Assembly (NCBI GenBank): GCA_023807065.1
Contig: JAJJLU010000812.1
Span: 1 to 18,080 of the forward strand
Source: Isotricha intestinalis
Taxonomy: Eukaryota > Ciliophora > Litostomatea > Vestibuliferida > Isotrichidae
Reading direction: 5' to 3'
Length of the DNA: 18,080 nucleotides
Shown here: piece by piece, positions 1 through 7,692 of the stretch
Layout: every line of letters starts with the position of its first letter
Position numbering within the stretch: the stretch's first letter is position 1
The notes under the pieces: generated by a model
Database searches by the model: none
The model's input: the letters and a program-made list of their open reading frames with translations, nothing else
Told to the model about the DNA's origin: nothing
Translations under genes and position numbers: made by a program

Positions 1-26
1 CCCAATCCCCAATCCCCAATCCCCAT
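1..26. repeat. Telomeric repeat, C-rich strand (CCCCAAT)n
   Basis: About three and a half tandem copies of the 7-base unit CCCCAAT begin at the first base and end at CCCCAT near position 24-26, where AT-rich unique sequence starts. Read on the other strand this is ATTGGGG running out to a 3' end, the orientation expected for a left chromosome terminus. G4 blocks are characteristic of ciliate telomeres (TTGGGG in Tetrahymena, TTTTGGGG in Euplotes); this heptamer is a variant of that pattern. The tract is only about 24 bp. Ciliate macronuclear telomeres can be that short, but truncation in assembly is equally possible. Confidence 0.88.
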
Positions 27-362
27 AAAAACTTGAAATATATTTAAAATTTGATATTAATTCATATTTTTTTTGTAAAATTTATTTATTTTACTGATTT
101 TTTAAAAATTGATAATAATACATATTTTTTTATTTTATTTGTATAAAATTTTTTTCGCATCCTAGGACCCGTCCGGGAAGAGACGCGAATAGGACGCAAA
201 AAAATCCATTCTGTAATATTCTCATTATCAAAAAAAGTTATTACTATTTAAAAACACAAAAAAAAAGTAAAATAAAATTTATACTAATAAACTCAAAAAT
301 AATTTAAAAAAACACTAAAAAATTCAAAAAAAAATTAAAATTAAAAAAAAATATATATAAAT
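27..362. other. Subtelomeric non-coding region
   Basis: No coding frame is visible between the telomere and the first ATG. The sequence is almost pure A/T apart from the GC-rich patch at 156-197. A diverged 24-base segment beginning TTGATA occurs at 51-74 and again at 109-132; in DNA this AT-rich the similarity may be chance. The last 60 bases are an A-rich leader that probably holds the promoter and 5' UTR of the phosphatase gene. Confidence 0.7.
149..204. other. GC-rich imperfect palindrome near the telomere
   Basis: Seven Ts (149-155) and seven As (198-204) flank a 42-base core (156-197) that is 27/42 G+C, in DNA that is otherwise about 80% AT. The arms GCATCC (157-162) and GGACGC (192-197) pair except for one A/C mismatch, so the element can form a long stem. 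Inside are the perfect 8-bp palindrome TCCTAGGA (160-167), a possible inner stem CGTC (170-173) with GACG (182-185), and a direct repeat TAGGAC at 163-168 and 190-195. It is not a tRNA. It could be a subtelomeric protein-binding site, a replication or chromosome-processing signal, a transposon-end remnant or a structured RNA; nothing here decides between these. Confidence 0.6.
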
Positions 363-1778
363 ATGTATCCGACCTTCCTTCTCCTCCCATTCCTGATTTT
401 ATGTCAACAAGAAAGAGCCCCAGACAACATATACTTTGTATTTGAGCATTTTCGTCATGGAGCACGTTCTCCGAATCGTTTCCGATATAAGGAGAAAGAA
501 ATAGACTTCATAAATGTAACATGGCATGAAGGAGCAGGTGAATTAACAACATTAGGAATATTACAACATTATATAATTGGAAGAAGAAATAGAGAAAGAT
601 ATAATAATTTAATATCTCAAGAATTTAATCCTCAAGAAATATTAATTTATTCTACTAATTTAAATAGAACTAAAACTTCTGGTTATGCCCAATTATTAGG
701 TTTATATTATGAAAATTATAATATTGATGCTTCTGATGCTAAAAATTTAATTAAATTAGATTCTGATTACAATCCTGGATTTGATAATTTAAAAACTTAT
801 CCAATTCCATATTTTATTTTCCAAGAAGTAAAAAGAGGAAATGTAATTAAATATGAAAAAACATTTGATTATGATAGAGATATAAATTGTCCAAAAGTAA
901 AAACATTAAGAGACAAAAATAAAAGATTAGATCATCATTATATAAATTATTATGTTTCTTTTGAGAAATATACTCGTAAATTTTTAGAAGACGCATATAA
1001 ATTTAATTTTACAATAGATAAATTTGAGCAATTACATCGTTTTTGTGATGCATATATAGCAGATAAGACTCATGAAAGATTAGATGAATATTTTATAAGA
1101 AATAGAAATGTAACAGAAACGTATTTAAGATGTTTAGAATATGAAAAATTAAAATTATTTAATATTGAACAAGGTGGACAAGCTAATTATACTGGTGAAA
1201 TGAGTATGAGTGCTGTTATGTTAAGAATGATAAATTGGATGGAATGTAGAATTAATATTAATAATATTACTCAAATTAAAAAAGGTTGCCCTAAATTTGT
1301 TCTATATTCTGCTCATGATACTACTCTGGCTTCTATGGGAAGATTTATTTTAAGTGCTTTTAATAAATTAATTCCTTATCCTTCTTTTGCTTCTACTCAA
1401 AGCTTTGAATTAAGAAAATATAATAATGTTTTCTATGTTGAAATCTATTTCAATGATACTTTAGAATTAAATTTTACTTTTAATGATTTTAAAAAAAAAA
1501 TCAGAAAAGTCGCTTGGGATGAAAATTTTGTCATTGATTATTGTGAAGTTTATAAAAGTGAAGAATATTATATTTTAATTTTCGGGTTTTTGTCTATTTG
1601 TGTTTTTGTTTTTATTTTAATGTTTGCTTTGCTTTTTTGGAAATATGATCCTAAAGGAGAATACAAGTTAATTGTTGATTATAATGAAAATAATGGAACT
1701 ATTAATGATAATACTAATGATAAAAAAGAGAATGCTATTGTTAATGAAGATATTGAAAAGAAATCTACTGAATGGTAA
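363..1778 (+). CDS. Histidine acid phosphatase, type I membrane protein
   Basis: A 471-residue member of the histidine acid phosphatase (branch 2) family, which hydrolyses phosphomonoesters through a phosphohistidine intermediate. Seen: a hydrophobic signal peptide (about 1-16), the catalytic RHGARSP motif at 31-37 with nucleophile His32, and the proton-donor HD pair at 318-319 in SAHDTT. One transmembrane helix lies at about 403-426, followed by a hydrophilic Asn/Glu/Lys cytoplasmic tail. Many N-x-S/T sites support a lumenal or extracellular catalytic domain. The length fits lysosomal/prostatic-type enzymes that keep a membrane anchor. The ATG at 363 is the first in frame and follows an A-rich leader; it ends in TAA. 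It is the first gene from the telomere and converges on the next gene with about 130 bp between. Substrate cannot be told from sequence. Confidence 0.93.
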   Translation: MYPTFLLLPFLILCQQERAPDNIYFVFEHFRHGARSPNRFRYKEKEIDFINVTWHEGAGELTTLGILQHYIIGRRNRERYNNLISQEFNPQEILIYSTNLNRTKTSGYAQLLGLYYENYNIDASDAKNLIKLDSDYNPGFDNLKTYPIPYFIFQEVKRGNVIKYEKTFDYDRDINCPKVKTLRDKNKRLDHHYINYYVSFEKYTRKFLEDAYKFNFTIDKFEQLHRFCDAYIADKTHERLDEYFIRNRNVTETYLRCLEYEKLKLFNIEQGGQANYTGEMSMSAVMLRMINWMECRININNITQIKKGCPKFVLYSAHDTTLASMGRFILSAFNKLIPYPSFASTQSFELRKYNNVFYVEIYFNDTLELNFTFNDFKKKIRKVAWDENFVIDYCEVYKSEEYYILIFGFLSICVFVFILMFALLFWKYDPKGEYKLIVDYNENNGTINDNTNDKKENAIVNEDIEKKSTEW

Positions 1779-1911
1779 AATTATTTTTTATTTTTTTATT
1801 TAAATTTTGAAGTTTTTTCTTATTAGTTATTAGTAGATTTAAATTATTTGATTTAAAGTTTCTTTTTTTATATTTTTTTTTGTGATTTTTATTTTAATAA
1901 ATATAGTTTTA

Positions 1912-3147
1912 TTATATTTTTTCAATATTTTCATTATCATCTTTTATTAATAAAGATACATTTTCCCATTTTGATATTAATCCAAATAATTCTGAATGAA
2001 GTGCAAATTCTAAATGAATTGTATTTGAATCAATTTTATAATTGTCTTTAAATTTAAAATCTAATTGTATATATTTTTTTTCTTTAACTTTAATAACTTC
2101 ATTATCATTTATATTAGGATTTAAAATTAATATATTATATTTATCATCTCTAGTTATTAATTGACAATGTTTTGGAATATCATAATCACAAATATTTTCA
2201 ATTTCAATTTTTAAATGAATTGTTTTATAAAGATGAGATTTTAATATTATTGGAATTTTTGATTTATTAAATGTAATTTGACATTTATAATTATTATTAT
2301 TATTTCCTTTTGGAGTTTGAACATTTTTTTCTTTATTAATATAATTATTAAAGGAATTATTATTTTTCTCTTTTAGAATATAATTATTATTATTTTTGAT
2401 ATTATTATTATTGTTATTTATATTATTATAATCTATGCTTTTATTTTCATTTTTTATTTTTTTAAGTTCTTTATTATTATTATTGTTGTATTTTTTATCT
2501 TCATTTTTTATTTCTATTTTTTCATTATTATCATTATTATATTTATTTATTATTTTCCTATATTTTAACTTTTTATTTTCTTCTTCTTTATTAATTTCTT
2601 TTTCTTGGTCTTCTATTTTATTCTCAAATGAATATTCTAATATATTTCTTACTGACATTAATTTTGATTGATCTACAAGGGAAAAATCATTTTTTGGTTT
2701 TTTAATGTTAATCAATGAAAATAATTCATTTATTTTAGTTTCTAGTTGTGTAATTTTTTTTTCTTGCTCATTTTCCTTTTTTATTAATTTATTGAATTGG
2801 TCTATTAAATAATTAGATTTTTTGTCAAAAATTTGATATTTTTTTTCTAAGTCATCAATTTTTTCAATATAATCAAATTTATTTATTAATAATATAAATT
2901 CATTTATATTATTATTAATAATTAATTGAATTAATTTAGAATCATTTTCTACAATAAGATATTTATTTTGATTATAAGCATAAATTTTCAAATTTTCAAT
3001 TGGTACTTTTATTTTTAATTTTTTACCACAATATGTTTTTATATTAGTCAAAGAAATTTTTGAATTATATAAAAACTCTATACTTTCTTTTTGATAATAT
3101 ATATATATAATTTTTGTATTATCTTTTATAAACTTATGAGAGTCCAT
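1912..3147 (-). CDS. PB1-like / coiled-coil / NBR1 FW-like domain protein
   Basis: A 411-residue protein without signal peptide or membrane segments. Residues 10-90 alternate short beta-like strands and a helix in the order of a PB1/ubiquitin-like fold, with an acidic YLIVENDSKL stretch where PB1 domains carry their D/E cluster. Residues about 92-146 are a charged heptad-like coiled coil, and 160-285 are Asn/Lys/Glu-rich linker. Residues about 287-403 form a beta-rich module ending ELFGLISKWENVSLLI. Its spacing resembles the FW (NBR1-like Ig) domain, whose last strands carry an FG...W pattern. PB1 plus coiled coil plus FW is the layout of NBR1-type selective-autophagy receptors, but no ZZ zinc finger or UBA domain is visible. 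The assignment is inference; otherwise this is a hypothetical cytosolic protein. It is divergent from the MORN gene. ATG at 3147, stop TAA. Confidence 0.8.
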   Translation of the reverse strand: MDSHKFIKDNTKIIYIYYQKESIEFLYNSKISLTNIKTYCGKKLKIKVPIENLKIYAYNQNKYLIVENDSKLIQLIINNNINEFILLINKFDYIEKIDDLEKKYQIFDKKSNYLIDQFNKLIKKENEQEKKITQLETKINELFSLINIKKPKNDFSLVDQSKLMSVRNILEYSFENKIEDQEKEINKEEENKKLKYRKIINKYNNDNNEKIEIKNEDKKYNNNNNKELKKIKNENKSIDYNNINNNNNNIKNNNNYILKEKNNNSFNNYINKEKNVQTPKGNNNNNYKCQITFNKSKIPIILKSHLYKTIHLKIEIENICDYDIPKHCQLITRDDKYNILILNPNINDNEVIKVKEKKYIQLDFKFKDNYKIDSNTIHLEFALHSELFGLISKWENVSLLIKDDNENIEKI

Positions 3148-3596
3148 TTTAAAATATTTTTTTATTTTTTATTTTCAGAAATATATATAAAATCAAATAT
3201 CTTAATTATTTAAATTTTATAAAAAGATTCAATTTTAATTAATATAATCTTTAATTAAAAAAAAAACTTAAAAAAAATCTTACATATATCATTTTTAGGA
3301 TAATTCCATTTAAAAATTTGCTGTATAGAAAATAATAAAATATATTAATCAAAATTATTTTATAAAAATAATCCTTCTAAATCACTTTTATTTTTTTAAT
3401 CTTATATTATTATTATCTAAATTATTATCATTTTTTAATCATAAATAAATAATGAAAATAAAATAAAAAAAAGTTTAGAACCACCACTTTTTCATTTTTT
3501 AAACATATTTAAAATTAAATTTTAATTATTATTCCAAAAAATTGTTAAAATATTTATATTCTAATTTAAAAGAAAAGATTAAATATAAAAATATAA
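3148..3596. promoter_or_regulatory. Divergent intergenic region
   Basis: 449 bp lie between the divergent starts at 3147 (-) and 3597 (+), so promoters of both genes must lie here. It is nearly all A/T. The only GC-richer word is AACCACCAC at about 3480-3488, roughly 110 bp upstream of the MORN start. No convincing coding frame, RNA gene or recognised promoter motif was found. Confidence 0.5.
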
Positions 3597-4619
3597 ATGG
3601 GGGTTGTAATGATATGTCAAAATTGTAAAAGTAATTTATTAATAGAAAAGGGAGATTTCAACTTAATAGAAGAGGATGAGAAAAAGGATGAAAGTTTTTT
3701 TTCAAAAATAAATAAAAATCAAAATGAAAAACTTCAAGAATATCAGAAAGACTTTGAGTCAAAATTAATAGACTATGGAGAAATAATAAAGAATGAAGAA
3801 ATAGAAGAAATAATATCAAAAAAGAATAAAAATATAAATTCAGAATTTCGAAATATAAATCCAGGAGAAATATTAGATAAAACATCAGACACTAGTAATA
3901 ATTATATATTTAATGAACCTCCTATAAAATTTAAAAAAGACGGTTCTATTTATTATGGAAGTTGGAATTGTAATTTTCAAAAAGAAGGTTTTGGAATAAC
4001 AATAAACCCAGATGGAAGTATATATAAAGGATTATATAAACAAGATTCTATGAATAAATTTGGTATATTTATTGATAAAGATGGTAATTATTATAAAGGA
4101 AATTTTAAAGAAGGAAAAAAAAATGGTAAAGGTGAATTATATATGAAAGATTTATTTAAATATAATGGTAATTTTAATGAAGATTTTCAAGAAGGAAAAG
4201 GAAGAGAAGAAAGTTTAAAAGATGGTTCTATTTATGAAGGTAATTTTTTAAAAGGGTTAAAAACAGGAAAAGGAAAATTATTATTTAAAGATGGAACTTG
4301 TTATATTGGTGATTTTAAAGAAGGAAAATATGATGGTAATGGTATTATTAAATATTCTAATGGTGAAAGTTATGAAGGAGAATTTAAAAATAATAAATTA
4401 TATGGTAAAGGAATTTTCAATTGGGGTGATGGAAGAATTTATGTTGGAAATTATGTTAATAATAAAAAAAATGGATTTGGAAAATTAAAATGGAATGATA
4501 ATGCTTTTTATGAAGGATATTGGATTAATAATAAACAACATGGAAATGGGGTTTATTATATTAATGGAAAAAAAATCAAAGGAGTTTTTAGATTTGGGCA
4601 AATTATTATGAAGAAATAA
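3597..4619 (+). CDS. MORN-repeat protein
   Basis: A 340-residue protein. Residues 1-115 are a charged, partly coiled-coil-like head beginning MGVVMICQNC. From Gly116 to the end there are nine MORN units of about 23 residues plus a partial tenth, each with the pattern G-x-x-Y-x-G-x-(F/W)-x-x-G-x-x-x-G-x-G. MORN arrays bind membranes or act as protein scaffolds; in protists they are common at the cortex, basal bodies and division furrow. No kinase or other catalytic domain follows, so this is a stand-alone MORN protein. Gly2 and Cys7/Cys10 could be lipid-modified, though Ile6 fits the N-myristoylation consensus poorly. Met5 is an alternative start. It lies in tandem with the RING gene, about 280 bp upstream of it. 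Stop is TAA. Confidence 0.9.
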   Translation: MGVVMICQNCKSNLLIEKGDFNLIEEDEKKDESFFSKINKNQNEKLQEYQKDFESKLIDYGEIIKNEEIEEIISKKNKNINSEFRNINPGEILDKTSDTSNNYIFNEPPIKFKKDGSIYYGSWNCNFQKEGFGITINPDGSIYKGLYKQDSMNKFGIFIDKDGNYYKGNFKEGKKNGKGELYMKDLFKYNGNFNEDFQEGKGREESLKDGSIYEGNFLKGLKTGKGKLLFKDGTCYIGDFKEGKYDGNGIIKYSNGESYEGEFKNNKLYGKGIFNWGDGRIYVGNYVNNKKNGFGKLKWNDNAFYEGYWINNKQHGNGVYYINGKKIKGVFRFGQIIMKK

Positions 4620-4900
4620 AAAATTATTTGTTTTTTTTTTGGAAGTTTTTTGGGGTTTTAATTAAATATATTTTTTTATGGAATTGTAGATGTTTTTTTA
4701 AATTATTGTTTGAATTTGATTTAAGTAATATAGTTTTAAAATTTATTTTTTTATTATAGTTTGTGAAATATTAAATTTTTGAAATTATTTTTTATTTTTT
4801 ATGAAAAAAAAACTTTAGTTTTATTTAATAAATTAACTTTAGATTAAATTTTTAAAAAATTAGAATAAAATCATAATTTCAAAAAACAAAAAAATAAAAA

Positions 4901-6007
4901 ATGGAGAAAAATGTGAAAAATTTTCAAAAAACAGGAAAAAAAGTATCAAACCCAATAAAAAAAAAATCTCAATCAACAATAAAAACAAAAACACCAGGAG
5001 CTCAAACAATTTTATCAAACCAATATGGAATAGACGGAACATTACCAGAAAATGCGGTAGAATTTAACAGAAGATTTTTAGGATTAAGTGGTAATGGAAT
5101 GGGAGGAGATGGAATGTTTGTTGGAGAAGGAATTTTTAATATGGATTTACCAATGCATAAACCTGGAGAAGTTCCTGATTTTTCTAATCCTTATGGACAA
5201 AATATGTTTGCAAGAGGAAGAGGACAAGTTAATCCTAGAAGTAATCCTGTTCAATTTTTACAAAATTTTTTTGGAGGATTTGGTATAGAGTTCCCTGTTA
5301 AGGAAATTATGCAGCAACCTATTAGAGGAAGAGGAGTTGATATTAGAAGAGGAAATATAGGGCAAAGGAATTCACAAAGAAATAATAATGCTAATAATAA
5401 TGGAAGTAATATTGGAAATAAAAAAAATAATAGTAATAAAAGTAATAATGCTAATAATAATATTAATAATATAAATAAGAATAATAAGAGTATTTCTAAT
5501 AATATAAATAATAATATTAATAATAATAGAGGTCAAATTAGATTAGAAAATATTAGAAGACATAATTTTGATAGTAATGAAATATTTGATCCTTCATTTT
5601 TAGAATTAGGAGGAAGAAATGATGATATATTCAGAGATAATTATGCATCAAATTTCCGTTCAAATTTAGAAAAAGAAGTATTCGAATATTTATTAGGAAT
5701 AATTCGTGGAAACAGAGGAATAGCATCAGATGGTTATAAACCTCCAATAAAGCAAGAAATATTAAAAAAATTAAATAAATTTGATATGAATGAAAAATAC
5801 ATGAAAAAAAATATAGAAAATGGAAATTTAGAAGCTCCATTTTGTTGTATTTGTTTAGCTGAAATTAAATTAAAACAAAAAGCAGTTTTATTACCTTGTG
5901 GTCATTTACTTCATTGGAAATGTGCTGAATTATGGTTAAAGAAAAATAATACTTGTCCAATGTGTAGATTTGAATTAAATGAATATTTTGCTAATAAGAA
6001 AAAATAA
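4901..6007 (+). CDS. RING-H2 E3 ubiquitin ligase, RNF115/126-like C-terminus
   Basis: A 368-residue protein with a C-terminal RING-H2 finger. The metal ligands are Cys315, Cys318, Cys333, His335, His338, Cys341, Cys352 and Cys355, spacing C-x2-C-x14-C-x-H-x2-H-x2-C-x10-C-x2-C. Trp346 and Pro353 are in positions used to contact the E2 enzyme. A Pro-Pro-Ile-Lys-x-Glu-Ile segment about 60 residues before the finger recalls the linker before the RING in RNF115/RNF126-type ligases; their N-terminal zinc finger is not seen. The N-terminus is basic (1-35), followed by a Gly/Met-rich stretch (about 80-110), RGRG elements and a long Asn-rich linker (about 155-215). The predicted role is transfer of ubiquitin from an E2 to unknown substrates in the cytosol or nucleus. 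The start ATG follows an A-rich leader. It converges on the next gene with about 135 bp between. Confidence 0.9.
   Translation: MEKNVKNFQKTGKKVSNPIKKKSQSTIKTKTPGAQTILSNQYGIDGTLPENAVEFNRRFLGLSGNGMGGDGMFVGEGIFNMDLPMHKPGEVPDFSNPYGQNMFARGRGQVNPRSNPVQFLQNFFGGFGIEFPVKEIMQQPIRGRGVDIRRGNIGQRNSQRNNNANNNGSNIGNKKNNSNKSNNANNNINNINKNNKSISNNINNNINNNRGQIRLENIRRHNFDSNEIFDPSFLELGGRNDDIFRDNYASNFRSNLEKEVFEYLLGIIRGNRGIASDGYKPPIKQEILKKLNKFDMNEKYMKKNIENGNLEAPFCCICLAEIKLKQKAVLLPCGHLLHWKCAELWLKKNNTCPMCRFELNEYFANKKK
5380..5536 (+). repeat. AAT-codon low-complexity tract (poly-Asn linker)
   Basis: An imperfect AAT/AAC trinucleotide tract encodes a linker of Asn with scattered Ser, Lys, Ile and Gly inside the RING protein. 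It stays in frame, so length change by slippage in units of three is tolerated. Similar tracts occur in the genes at 1912-3147, 7693-9474 and 9676-11382. Confidence 0.75.
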
Positions 6008-6142
6008 TTTTATTAATGTTAAATAAAATATTTTTTTAAGTATTTATTTATTCATTATTATATATATTATTAATCATTCTAATTGTTTTTTCAATTTTTA
6101 AATCATTATTATCATTAATATTATATTATCATTCTTATCTAA

Positions 6143-7048
6143 TTAAATTACATCACAAATTTTTACTCCAACTCTAATTCTGTCAATTAGATTATCTCTA
6201 GATTTATATCTTTTGTCATCATCATTAGATAATAATTCAATTAATTTAATAGAAGAAAGAAGTAAAAAGAAAAAAAAGAATAAAGAATAATAATAAATCA
6301 TTCCAACATATCCAAAAATTAAATATTGATAATACCTTATAGAAAGAACTCCAACCCAATGATTTTTTTTATTTAAAGTATCATTAAAATTAGTTAAAGT
6401 AATTCCACAATTTAATAAATTACTTTCAATAAAAGCAATAGAACAAATAATACTAGATAATATTATATTATAGAAAAGATTAGAAATGAAAAAATTAATT
6501 AAGAATTCAATAAACGATATTTTAAATATTGTAAAAAATTCTAAGTTTTCTGAAAAACTAGAATAAATAAGAATAAAAATTGTATGTTCAACAATACAAA
6601 TTTTTTCAATCCAAAAATCTTTTAAAATTTCTAAACTTTGAAATTGAATAAAAATTTTTTGGCTTTGACCAAAACAATAATTAAGACAAAAATGAATTGT
6701 GAATGAAGTAATTAAAACTATAATTTTACAATAATTTGTATTATAAATATAATATTTCCAATTATGATTTGGATTTTTAATAATACATAATCTTATACTT
6801 GTTATTAAGAAAATAATTGATATAATTGCATATATTAAAAATATTGTGTATAATTTATTTTTCCCAAATTCTATTTTTTCAGAATTTTGTAAAAATAATT
6901 TTCCTAAATATGCAGCACCTAATCCTATACTTTCTTGATATGTTATTATTAACATTGGGTAATAAAATAAATTTGAACTTTCCTCTGGAAAATTTAGATT
7001 GTCAATTTCAGAAGATGCTAATTCTTTTAAATCTTGATTTTCTATCAT
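6143..7048 (-). CDS. Multi-pass membrane protein, family not recognised
   Basis: A 301-residue protein when started at the first true ATG (7048). The same frame stays open upstream to 7072, but the codon there is TTG, which is unlikely as a start in a eukaryotic nucleus. The N-terminal 24 residues are acidic and hydrophilic, then come about six or seven hydrophobic spans, and a short charged tail ends CDVI before TAA. The first span contains a small-residue run ESIGLGAAYLGK; the last is an unusually aromatic stretch of Tyr and seven consecutive Phe. I see no signature of a known transporter, channel or receptor family. It shares a 243-bp divergent upstream region with the NTF2-like gene and faces the RING gene tail to tail. 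Real gene: very likely; function: unknown. Confidence 0.8.
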   Translation of the reverse strand: MIENQDLKELASSEIDNLNFPEESSNLFYYPMLIITYQESIGLGAAYLGKLFLQNSEKIEFGKNKLYTIFLIYAIISIIFLITSIRLCIIKNPNHNWKYYIYNTNYCKIIVLITSFTIHFCLNYCFGQSQKIFIQFQSLEILKDFWIEKICIVEHTIFILIYSSFSENLEFFTIFKISFIEFLINFFISNLFYNIILSSIICSIAFIESNLLNCGITLTNFNDTLNKKNHWVGVLSIRYYQYLIFGYVGMIYYYSLFFFFFLLLSSIKLIELLSNDDDKRYKSRDNLIDRIRVGVKICDVI

Positions 7049-7291
7049 TCTTATATTAAAATAAAAAAACAATAATAAAACAATAAAATAAATAATTATT
7101 CTTTTAAAATTATTGAATTAAAAATACAATATTTTTTAATAATTTTATAATGACATTATATATAATAGAAAAATAAATAATTAACAAAAAAAAAATAAAT
7201 TAAAAATAAACTTCCTTCAACTTCACTTTTCCTTAAAAAAAATAAAATAAAAAAAATTTTTTTCTAAGTATAAAAAATCTTAAAAAAATAA
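7049..7291. promoter_or_regulatory. Divergent intergenic region
   Basis: 243 bp between divergent starts. It is very A-rich, with one pyrimidine-rich patch CTTCCTTCAACTTCAC at about 7210-7226, some 70 bp upstream of the + strand start. This could be promoter sequence for the small + gene. No coding frame or RNA gene is visible. Confidence 0.4.
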
Positions 7292-7642
7292 ATGTCAGAA
7301 GTTCCAAAAGAAATATTAGAAACAATAAATAATTATTATGATGGAGTTCGAAATTGTGATTTAAACTTAGCGAAAAAATCAATGTCACTTTGGGCAACAA
7401 TGTCATTGTATGAAAATGGAAAAATAAATACTGTTCCAATTCAAGTTTTTTATGATTGGGTTTTAAACTCTGGTCCTCAAGAATCTTCATATAAAATTTT
7501 AAATTTCATTAAAAATGATAAAACTGCATTAATTAATTTACAAAGTCATTATGGAAAAGGAGGTGATCCAATCACTTCTTTTGGCCTTGTTAAAAGTGAT
7601 GAAGGATGGAAAATTGTTTCTAAGTTAGTTTCTGATAAATAA
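7292..7642 (+). CDS. Small NTF2-like / lumazine-binding-like (SnoaL-type) protein
   Basis: A 116-residue soluble protein, the length of a single NTF2-like cone-shaped domain. Seen: an N-terminal helix with an IxxYYDGVRNCDL segment. This matches the 'hxxYhxGhxxxD' opening of bacterial and protist NTF2-like/lumazine-binding-2 proteins. A run of alternating strands follows, with a closing GLVKSDEGWKIVSKLVS, where a 'L.k.dg.WkIv.K' strand is the hallmark of these families. There is no signal peptide or membrane span. Members bind small hydrophobic ligands or act as isomerases, and many have no assigned function, so none is claimed here. The family is far commoner in bacteria, so a horizontal origin is possible, but codon use is as AT-rich as in the neighbours. 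It lies only 50 bp from the convergent protease gene. Confidence 0.82.
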   Translation: MSEVPKEILETINNYYDGVRNCDLNLAKKSMSLWATMSLYENGKINTVPIQVFYDWVLNSGPQESSYKILNFIKNDKTALINLQSHYGKGGDPITSFGLVKSDEGWKIVSKLVSDK

Positions 7643-7692
7643 ATAATTTATATTTTTTTAATTAAATTTTTATATTTTTTAATTTGGTTTTT

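Noticed and set aside
149..204. The GC-rich subtelomeric element as a tRNA or 5S rRNA gene.
   Set aside because: At about 56 bases it is too short, lacks cloverleaf arms and a T-loop GTTCRA-type box, and its core is mostly one imperfect stem.
2435..2671. Open frames antisense to long genes (for example 2435-2671, 3658-3885, 8007-8225, 10291-10512, 14122-14361).
   Set aside because: They mirror AT-rich or repetitive codons of the real genes, are rich in Leu/Ile/Phe/Met, and have no domain or start context of their own.
3290..3335. A 13-base word AATTTGCTGTATA at about 3315 also occurs, reverse-complemented, in the right-edge gene near 17713-17726, and both can be read as N-L-L-Y.
   Set aside because: In DNA this AT-rich, many 13-base matches are expected by chance between two 18 kb strands, and the surrounding sequence does not align.
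7049..7072. An eight-codon N-terminal extension of the 6143-7048 gene starting at 7072.
   Set aside because: The codon at 7070-7072 reads TTG on the minus strand, not ATG; the next codons are ordinary leader sequence, and an ATG follows at 7048.
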